This document shows positions 58,484 through 64,000 of a stretch of DNA of 64,000 nucleotides, piece after piece. The stretch comes from Stenotrophomonas maltophilia. Lineage in GTDB: Bacteria > Pseudomonadota > Gammaproteobacteria > Xanthomonadales > Xanthomonadaceae. Where the stretch lies: the NCBI RefSeq assembly GCF_006974125.1, contig NZ_CP037858.1:4030001-4094000 (forward strand), given 5' to 3'. The translations under genes were made by a program, and so were the position numbers. A model generated the notes under the pieces. That model ran no database searches and was not told where the DNA came from. It saw only the letters and a list, made by a program, of their open reading frames with translations. Position 1 is the first letter of the stretch; each line of letters starts with the position of its first letter.

Positions 58484-59479
58484 ATGGGTGCCATTGTGTG
58501 CTTCGGCGAAATTTTGATCGATCTACTAGCGCAGCCCCCGGCCTCGGCCGATACGCCGCGCGCGTTCCTGCAGTACGCCGGCGGTGCACCGGCCAACGTC
58601 GCGGTGGCCGCCGCACGGCTGGGTGCGAAGACCCAGTTCGTTGGCATGCTGGGCCGTGACATGTTCGGTGACTTCCTGGCCGACAGCCTGGTCGAGCATG
58701 ATGTGGGCACCGATTACATCGTGCGTACCGATGCGGCGAAGACCGCGCTGGCCTTCGTCGCCCTCGACGCCAGTGGCGAGCGCAGCTTCAGTTTCTACCG
58801 CCCGCCGGCGGCCGACCTGCTGTTCCGTGACAGCGACTTCCAGGCCGCGTGCTTCGACAGCGCGCAGTGCTTCCACGTCTGTTCCAACAGCCTGACCGAA
58901 CCGGCCATCGCCGAGGCGACCTTCGCCGGCATGGACCGTGCACGTGCGGCCGGCGCGGTGGTCAGCCTGGACCTCAACCTGCGTCCTGCCCTGTGGCCGG
59001 CCAACGAGGACCCGACGCCGCGCCTGTGGCAGGCGCTGGAACGCGCCGATCTGGTCAAGCTGTCGCGCGAGGAGCTGGACTACCTGGCCACGCCGCTGGG
59101 CGCCGATGGCGAGGCGGCGGTGCTGCGACGCCTGCTGGCCGCGCAGGCGCGCTGGGTCATCGTCACCGATGGTGCAGCGACGCTGCATTGGTACACCCGC
59201 GACAACCACGGCAAGGTCACCAGCTTCCGCGTGGCCACGGTCGACACCACGGCGGCCGGTGATGCCTTCGTCGGTGGCGTGCTGGTCGGCCTGCTGGAGC
59301 GCGGCGGGGCCGGTGCAGGTTTCGCCGCGTTCTGCCAGGACCCGGAGGCGATCACCGCCACGCTGCGTTTCGGCGCCGCCGTGGGTGCGCTGGCGGTTAC
59401 CCGCAAGGGCGCGTTCGCCGCGATGCCCTCGCTCGATGAAGTGCAGCAGCTGCTGCAGGCACAGGACATTACTGCATGA
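58484..59479 (+). CDS. PfkB-family sugar kinase, probable fructokinase (331 aa)
   Basis: Ribokinase-fold motifs: N-terminal FGEILIDLLA, substrate/G-G site YAGGAPANVAVAAARLG, and the C-terminal catalytic loop DTTAAGDAFVGG with its Asp base. The start at 58484 (MGAIVCFGE) is 8 bp after the permease stop; upstream in-frame starts lie inside the permease gene. In this setting it most likely phosphorylates fructose made by the next gene product, yielding fructose-6-phosphate. Mannokinase activity is an alternative. It overlaps the isomerase gene by 4 bp. Confidence 0.9.
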   Translation: MGAIVCFGEILIDLLAQPPASADTPRAFLQYAGGAPANVAVAAARLGAKTQFVGMLGRDMFGDFLADSLVEHDVGTDYIVRTDAAKTALAFVALDASGERSFSFYRPPAADLLFRDSDFQAACFDSAQCFHVCSNSLTEPAIAEATFAGMDRARAAGAVVSLDLNLRPALWPANEDPTPRLWQALERADLVKLSREELDYLATPLGADGEAAVLRRLLAAQARWVIVTDGAATLHWYTRDNHGKVTSFRVATVDTTAAGDAFVGGVLVGLLERGGAGAGFAAFCQDPEAITATLRFGAAVGALAVTRKGAFAAMPSLDEVQQLLQAQDITA

Positions 59480-60702
59480 GCGCCTCGCCCGATTTCCGTT
59501 CGCCCGCGTTCCTGCGCGCGCATATCGCCGATACGATGGCGTTCTACCATCCGCGCTGCATCGATCCGAACGGCGGCTTCTTCCACTACTTCCGTGACGA
59601 CGGCAGCATCTACGATGCCAGCCACCGCCACCTGGTGAGCAGCACCCGTTTCGTCTTCAACTACGCGATGGCCTACCGCGAGTTCGGCAATGCCGAATAC
59701 CGGGAGGCGGTCGAGCACGGCGTGCGCTACCTGCGCGAGGTGCACCGCAACCCGGCCACCGGCGGCTATGCCTGGACCCTGCGCGACGGCAAGGTCGAGG
59801 ATGACATGAACCACTGCTACGGCGTGGCCTTCGTGCTGCTGGCCTACAGCTGCGCGCTGAAGGCCGGTGTCGAGCAGGCCCGCGGCTGGATGGACGAGAC
59901 CTGGCAGCTGCTGGAAGCACGCTTCTGGGAGCCGCAGCACGGCCTGTACAAGGACGAGGCCGATGGCCAGTGGAACTTCACCGGCTATCGCGGCCAGAAC
60001 GCCAACATGCACATGTGCGAGGCGATGCTGGCGGCGTTCGAGGCCAGTGGCGAGCAGCGGTATGTCGAGCGCGCGCTGCAGCTGGCCGACAACATGACCC
60101 GCCGCCAGGCCGCCAAGGCCGGAGGTCTGGTCTGGGAGCACTATGACGTGAACTGGGAGATCGACTGGGATTACAACCTGGACGACCCCAAGCACCTGTT
60201 CCGCCCGTGGGGCTTCCAGCCCGGCCATCAGACCGAGTGGGCCAAGCTGCTGCTGATCCTCGATCGCCACGTGCAGGCCGACTGGCTGGTGCCGACCGCG
60301 CAGCACCTGTTCGACGTGGCCGTGGCGCGCAGCTGGGACGAGTCGCGGGGCGGTCTGTACTACGGCTTCGCACCGGAGTCGCGCCGGCAGCCGGGCATGG
60401 ACGGCGCGCCGATCGGTGGCGACAGCTTCGTCTGCGACGACGACAAGTACTTCTGGGTGCAGGCCGAAACGCTGGCCACCGCCGCGCTGATGGCCAAGCG
60501 CACCGGCGACGACCGCTACTGGCAGTGGTACGAGCGCATCTGGGCGTACTCGTGGGAACACTTCGTCGACCACCAGTACGGCGCCTGGTTCCGCATCCTC
60601 GATGCCGACAACCGCAAGTACAGCGATGAGAAGAGCCCGGCTGGCAAGGTGGATTACCACACCATGGGCGCGTGCTACGAAGTGTTGAACGTCGTGCGTT
60701 GA
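59476..60702 (+). CDS. AGE-family D-mannose isomerase-type enzyme (408 aa)
   Basis: An (alpha/alpha)6-barrel of the N-acyl-glucosamine epimerase superfamily. The two catalytic histidines line up as His251 (QPGHQTEWAKLL) and His395 (DYHTMGACYE), near His248 and His383 of YihS. This subgroup interconverts mannose and fructose without a cofactor; true GlcNAc epimerases usually occur with sialic acid genes, which are absent. Coupled by overlap to the PfkB kinase, it gives the route mannose to fructose to fructose-6-phosphate. Cytoplasmic, no signal peptide. Confidence 0.9.
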   Translation: MSASPDFRSPAFLRAHIADTMAFYHPRCIDPNGGFFHYFRDDGSIYDASHRHLVSSTRFVFNYAMAYREFGNAEYREAVEHGVRYLREVHRNPATGGYAWTLRDGKVEDDMNHCYGVAFVLLAYSCALKAGVEQARGWMDETWQLLEARFWEPQHGLYKDEADGQWNFTGYRGQNANMHMCEAMLAAFEASGEQRYVERALQLADNMTRRQAAKAGGLVWEHYDVNWEIDWDYNLDDPKHLFRPWGFQPGHQTEWAKLLLILDRHVQADWLVPTAQHLFDVAVARSWDESRGGLYYGFAPESRRQPGMDGAPIGGDSFVCDDDKYFWVQAETLATAALMAKRTGDDRYWQWYERIWAYSWEHFVDHQYGAWFRILDADNRKYSDEKSPAGKVDYHTMGACYEVLNVVR

Positions 60703-60717
60703 AGATCGTTCGAATGC

Positions 60718-60775
60718 GGTAGTGCCAGGCCATGCCTGGCAATCCGAAATCGGTAGCGCCGGGTCACGTCCGGCG
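60718..60775 (+). repeat. Two direct GTAG-type REPs before the beta-mannosidase gene
   Basis: GGTAGTGCCAGGC-CAT-GCCTGGCAA (60718-60742) and GGTAGCGCCGG...CCGGCG (60752-60775) occur in the same orientation in the 91-bp gap between the isomerase and beta-mannosidase genes, possibly setting relative mRNA levels. Confidence 0.8.
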
Positions 60776-60793
60776 GAAAAACAGGAGCTCCGC

Positions 60794-63412
60794 GTGCATC
60801 GTCTTTCCCTCGTTGTCCGTCTGCTCCTGCTGCTGATCGCAGCCTCCGCCTTCCCGGCAACCGCAGCGCCGCTGCAGGCACAGTGGCAGTTCCGCATGCT
60901 GCCCGGCGACGCCGAAGGTGCAGCCCATCTGGGCCTGCAGCAATGGCGTGCGGCCAAGGTGCCGGGCAGCGTGCACACCGACCTGTTGGCGCATGGGCTG
61001 ATCCGCGATCCGTACGTCGGTGCGCCCGAGGCCGAGCTGCAATGGATCGGCCTGGCTGCCTGGGAGTACCGCGCCCGCTTTGACGTGGATGCGGCCACGC
61101 TGGCCAAGCCCAATGCCGAGCTGCGCTTCGATGGGCTGGACACCTATGCGGAGGTCAGCCTCAACGGCAAGCCGCTGCTGCGCGCGGACAACGCGCACCG
61201 TACCTGGCGTGCCCGGGTGGAAGGGCGTCTGCGCGCCAAGGACAATGAACTGCAGATCGTGTTCCGTTCGCCGATCCGCACGCTGTTGCCGGGCGTGCAG
61301 GCGATGCCGCACAGGATCGCCGGCAACTATCCTTCGCCCTATGGCGACGAGCCGAAGGACGCGATGGTCGGCAACTTCGCGCGCAAGCCGGCTTACCACT
61401 TCGGTTGGGACTGGGGCCCGCGCTATGTCACTGCCGGTGTCTGGCGCGGTGTCGACCTGCAGGCCTGGGATACGCATCGATTGACTGATCTGGCGGTGCG
61501 CACCGATGCACTGGATGCGGAACAGGCGAAGCTGGCGGTGCTGCTGCAGGTGGAGCAGGGCGCAGCGGCGGGCTCGGCGGTGGTGAACGTGGATGTGCAG
61601 GATCCGCAGGGCCGAAGCGTGGCCCAGGTGCAGCGCACGGTGCTGCTGAAGCCCGGTCAGAACAGCATCGAGGTTCCGGTTGAACTGGCCGATCCGCGGC
61701 GCTGGTGGCCGGTGGGCCATGGCGCGCAGGACCGCTACACCGTGCAGGCCCGCCTGGACGACGGTGGCAGGCCGGAGCTGGCGCGCGAGCAGCGCATCGG
61801 ACTGCGCACGGTCGAGCTGCGCCGCGAAAAAGACGACAAGGGCGGCCAGGGCTTCGCATTCGTCATCAATGGCGTGCCGATCTTCGCCAAGGGTGCGAAC
61901 GTGATTCCGTTCGATGCCTTCCCCGCGCGCGTCGATGCCGCGCGCCTGCGCCAGGTGTTGGTCGCAGCGCACGACGCCAACATGAACATGCTGCGCAACT
62001 GGGGCGGTGGCTATTACGAGGACGACGTGTTCTTCGATATCGCCGATGAGCTGGGGCTGCTGGTCTGGCAGGACTTCATGTTCGGCGGTGGCATGCAGCC
62101 CGGCTACGATCCGGCGTTCCGCGCCAGCGTGGTCGCCGAGGCGCGCGACAACGTGCGGCGGCTGCGGCACCATCCCAGCATCGTGCTGTGGTGTGGCAAC
62201 AACGAAGAAGAGACTGCGTGGAAGGACTGGGGCCATGGCCGCGATCTGAAAGCGGCCGATCCGGCGTTTGCGGCGAAAGTCTGGCAGGGCTATGTCGATC
62301 TGTTCGGCAACGACCTGCGCCAGGTGGTGGGCGAGGAGGGGTTGGGCGTGCCGTACTGGTCCAGCTCGCCCAGCAACGACCTGGATGAAAAGGCCAACGA
62401 TTCCACCCGCGGCGACAAGCACTACTGGCAGGTCTGGGGCAATCCGGCACTGCCAGTCCAGGCCTACCTGCGTGAGACCCCGCGCTTCATGTCCGAGTAC
62501 GGACTGCAGGCGTGGCCGTCGGTGGCGACGGTGGACCAGATCGCCACCCGCGCCGAGCAGCGCATCGACAGCCCGGTGGTCCGCGCGCACCAGAAATTCA
62601 TGGCCGGCGAGGGCAACAGCCGCCTGCTGCACTACATCGAGCTGGGCTATGGCACACCGAAGGACTTCGAGGACTTCGTCTACCTCAGCCAGGTGATGCA
62701 GGCCGATGGCATCGCCCTGGCGGCGCTGCATCACCGCGCCTCGCGGCCGTACACGATGGGATCGCTGTACTGGCAGCTCAACGATGTGTGGCCGGGCGCC
62801 TCGTGGTCCAGCGTGGACTACTTCGGCCGCTGGAAGGCGCTGCATTTCGCCGCGCGGCGTTTCTTCGCGCCGGTGACGGTGGCTGCACTGCGCGACGAGG
62901 GCAGCACGCGGGTGCGCCTGATCAATGATGGCGCCGCGCAGGAGGCACGTTGGCGGCTGCGGGTGGTGGACGTGGATGGCAAGGTGCTGCGGCAGCGTGA
63001 AGAAGTGGTGGCGCTGGCGGCGGAGGGTGTGACCTCGATCGGTGACTTCCGCGACGCGGAGCTGCTGGCCGGTGCCGATCCGAAGCGGACGGTGGCGGTG
63101 TTCGAACTGCTGCAGGAAGGCGGGGTGAGCGCGCGGCAGGTGGTCGGTTTCGTCGAAGCCCGGGACCAGGTGCTGCCACGGCAGAAACTGAAGGCGACTC
63201 TCGCCATCGACGGCGATCACTATCGCCTGCGGCTGCAGAGCGCGGCCTATGTGCGTGCGGCGTGGATCGACTTCGGCGCGCTGGACGTGCAGGTGGAAGA
63301 CAATCTGCTGGACCTGTTGCCGGGCGAAACCCGCGATATCGCGGTGCGCGGCCCGGTGGATCTGACGACGCTGCGCGAAGCGTTGAAGGTAAAAACCCTT
63401 AACGATCGTTGA
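60794..63412 (+). CDS. GH2-family beta-mannosidase, secreted (872 aa)
   Basis: The GH2 sandwich/Ig/TIM arrangement has the acid/base Glu471 in LWCGNNEEE and the nucleophile Glu568 in MSEYGLQAWPS; the latter context is characteristic of beta-mannosidases rather than beta-galactosidases. Other family marks are MLRNWGGGYYEDD and LNDVWPGASWSS. A GTG at 60794 with AGGAG upstream gives a signal peptide (HRLSLVVRLLLLLIAASAF...ATAA), so the enzyme should be periplasmic. It would cut the Man-beta-1,4-GlcNAc core bond after GH92 trimming, or beta-manno-oligosaccharides. Confidence 0.94.
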   Translation: MHRLSLVVRLLLLLIAASAFPATAAPLQAQWQFRMLPGDAEGAAHLGLQQWRAAKVPGSVHTDLLAHGLIRDPYVGAPEAELQWIGLAAWEYRARFDVDAATLAKPNAELRFDGLDTYAEVSLNGKPLLRADNAHRTWRARVEGRLRAKDNELQIVFRSPIRTLLPGVQAMPHRIAGNYPSPYGDEPKDAMVGNFARKPAYHFGWDWGPRYVTAGVWRGVDLQAWDTHRLTDLAVRTDALDAEQAKLAVLLQVEQGAAAGSAVVNVDVQDPQGRSVAQVQRTVLLKPGQNSIEVPVELADPRRWWPVGHGAQDRYTVQARLDDGGRPELAREQRIGLRTVELRREKDDKGGQGFAFVINGVPIFAKGANVIPFDAFPARVDAARLRQVLVAAHDANMNMLRNWGGGYYEDDVFFDIADELGLLVWQDFMFGGGMQPGYDPAFRASVVAEARDNVRRLRHHPSIVLWCGNNEEETAWKDWGHGRDLKAADPAFAAKVWQGYVDLFGNDLRQVVGEEGLGVPYWSSSPSNDLDEKANDSTRGDKHYWQVWGNPALPVQAYLRETPRFMSEYGLQAWPSVATVDQIATRAEQRIDSPVVRAHQKFMAGEGNSRLLHYIELGYGTPKDFEDFVYLSQVMQADGIALAALHHRASRPYTMGSLYWQLNDVWPGASWSSVDYFGRWKALHFAARRFFAPVTVAALRDEGSTRVRLINDGAAQEARWRLRVVDVDGKVLRQREEVVALAAEGVTSIGDFRDAELLAGADPKRTVAVFELLQEGGVSARQVVGFVEARDQVLPRQKLKATLAIDGDHYRLRLQSAAYVRAAWIDFGALDVQVEDNLLDLLPGETRDIAVRGPVDLTTLREALKVKTLNDR

Positions 63413-63415
63413 GCA

Positions 63416-63493
63416 AAAAAGGGGACGGAGGGGATTAAGTCGTTTGTGGCCCATGTGTGCCACAAACGACTTAATCCCCTCCGTCCCCTTTTT
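63416..63493. repeat. Perfect 35-bp-arm hairpin between convergent genes
   Basis: Arms at 63416-63450 and 63459-63493 are exact complements around an 8-nt loop (CCATGTGT). The stem begins with five A and ends with five T, so it can act as an intrinsic terminator in both directions for the beta-mannosidase gene and mtnC. The arms contain GGGGACGGAGGGGATTAAG. Confidence 0.88.
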
Positions 63494-63498
63494 CTTGC

Positions 63499-64000
63499 TT
63501 ACAGCTGGATCTGCTGGAAATTCTCGACCCGCTCATGGCCGTTGGCGGCCTGGCCGGTGCGCGGCAGCGGGTAATCATCCAGGCGGTCGATCAAGCGGGT
63601 CTGCAGGCCGGCTTCGCGGGCGGCGTCCAGTTCTTCGACCACATCCGACAGGAACAGAATCTCCCCGGCCGGTACGCCGATCGCCTGCACGATGCGCCGG
63701 TAGCTGTCGGCCTCACGCTTGCCGCCCACTTCGGTATCGAACCAGCCCGACACCAGCGGGCTGAGGTCACCGGCATCGCTGAAGCCGAAGAACAGCTTCT
63801 GCGCCGGCACCGAGCCGGAGGAGTACACGTACAGCGGCAGGCCCGAAGCGTTCCAGCCCTTCAGCATCGGTGCCACTTCCGGGTAGAAGTGCGCGGTGTA
63901 ATCGCCTCGGCGGTAGCCTTCGTCCCAGATCAGGCCCTGCAGTGCCTTCAGCGCGGTGTGCTTGCGGTCCTGGTCGATCCAGCCCTGCAGCGTCTCGGCC
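63499..64000 (-). CDS. mtnC: Enolase-phosphatase E1/acireductone synthase (partial, N-terminus beyond window)
   Basis: The frame stays open to base 64000, so the start lies outside. The visible 166 residues contain [40 protein letters not shown] (phosphate-site Ser), a metal-loop [16 protein letters not shown] and the C-terminal [18 protein letters not shown]. These are characteristic of MtnC, a HAD enzyme of the methionine salvage pathway that enolises and dephosphorylates 2,3-diketo-5-methylthiopentyl-1-phosphate. It is convergent with the beta-mannosidase gene. Confidence 0.94.
   Translation of the reverse strand, partial: AETLQGWIDQDRKHTALKALQGLIWDEGYRRGDYTAHFYPEVAPMLKGWNASGLPLYVYSSGSVPAQKLFFGFSDAGDLSPLVSGWFDTEVGGKREADSYRRIVQAIGVPAGEILFLSDVVEELDAAREAGLQTRLIDRLDDYPLPRTGQAANGHERVENFQQIQL

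Noticed and set aside
58513..58526. TTTGATCGATCTAC, resembling the ATCGAT operator
   Set aside because: It lies inside the conserved FGEILIDLLA coding segment of the PfkB gene and matches the consensus ends poorly, so it is probably coincidental.
59476..60702. Annotation of the AGE-family gene as N-acetylglucosamine 2-epimerase
   Set aside because: The neighbours are mannosidases and a PfkB kinase, with no sialic-acid or amino-sugar epimerisation genes; the mannose isomerase subgroup fits better.
60764..63463. Minus-strand frame of ~900 codons opposite the beta-mannosidase gene
   Set aside because: The plus strand has GH2 catalytic residues; the antisense frame starts inside the 35-bp hairpin and shows no domain.

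Overview
The window looks like chromosomal DNA of a Stenotrophomonas (maltophilia-complex) or very close Xanthomonadaceae strain. The evidence is high G+C coding sequence with strong third-position bias, many GTAG-headed palindromic repeats of the kind known as SMAG/REP in S. maltophilia, large TonB-dependent receptors, a TrpR-family regulator in front of the histidine operon, and mannose catabolism through an AGE-family isomerase plus a PfkB kinase. I see no prophage, IS element, CRISPR array, rRNA or tRNA. Species assignment is inference from these traits.

Layout. 1-8831: a two-gene surface unit, a giant repeat protein with an OmpA-like C-terminus (cut by the window start) and a 1229-residue outer-membrane barrel protein. 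8896-10408: a PAS histidine kinase/response regulator pair on the minus strand. 10560-16196: four translationally coupled signalling genes (hybrid kinase with three receivers, CheR-type methyltransferase, lone CheB esterase domain, receiver-kinase), followed by a small BLUF blue-light sensor. 16724-17978: a BigR/SqrR-like persulfide-type ArsR repressor divergent from two YeeE/YedE-type sulfur transport halves, with palindromic operators between them. 18047-21774: a periplasmic choloylglycine-hydrolase/penicillin-acylase family enzyme, a duplicated-domain secreted protein, an AraC regulator and an EamA exporter.

21913-26863: threonine operon with a clear leader peptide (nine Thr codons in eleven) and then thrA, thrB, thrC. 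27026-29595: FNR-type regulator (minus), hisS and a small lipoprotein. 30004-37421: a TrpR-family regulator (HisR) with its own 24-bp palindrome and a compact hisGDCBHAFI operon whose genes nearly all overlap. 37524-39433: secreted metallophosphoesterase and a small protein.

39518-63412 holds what I consider the most interesting biology: a dispersed glycan (probably high-mannose N-glycan) utilisation regulon. A 14-bp palindrome with core ATCGAT sits upstream of a glucokinase/glycosylasparaginase/cutC operon, of one TonB receptor, twice upstream of a second TonB receptor and once upstream of a GH92 alpha-mannosidase gene that heads a run of LacI regulator, FucP-type sugar permease, PfkB kinase, mannose isomerase-type AGE protein and GH2 beta-mannosidase. 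Together these could import a glycan, trim its mannose, split GlcNAc-Asn, and send mannose via fructose to fructose-6-phosphate. Inserted between the two halves is a copper module (copA, cueR, copZ) with two matching CueR operators.

The intergenic DNA is rich in structure: seven REP singlets or pairs, three copies of a roughly 200-300 bp long-hairpin element whose arms change in a compensatory way, a 20-bp-arm hairpin and a perfect 35-bp-arm hairpin that separates the beta-mannosidase gene from mtnC, which runs off the window end.
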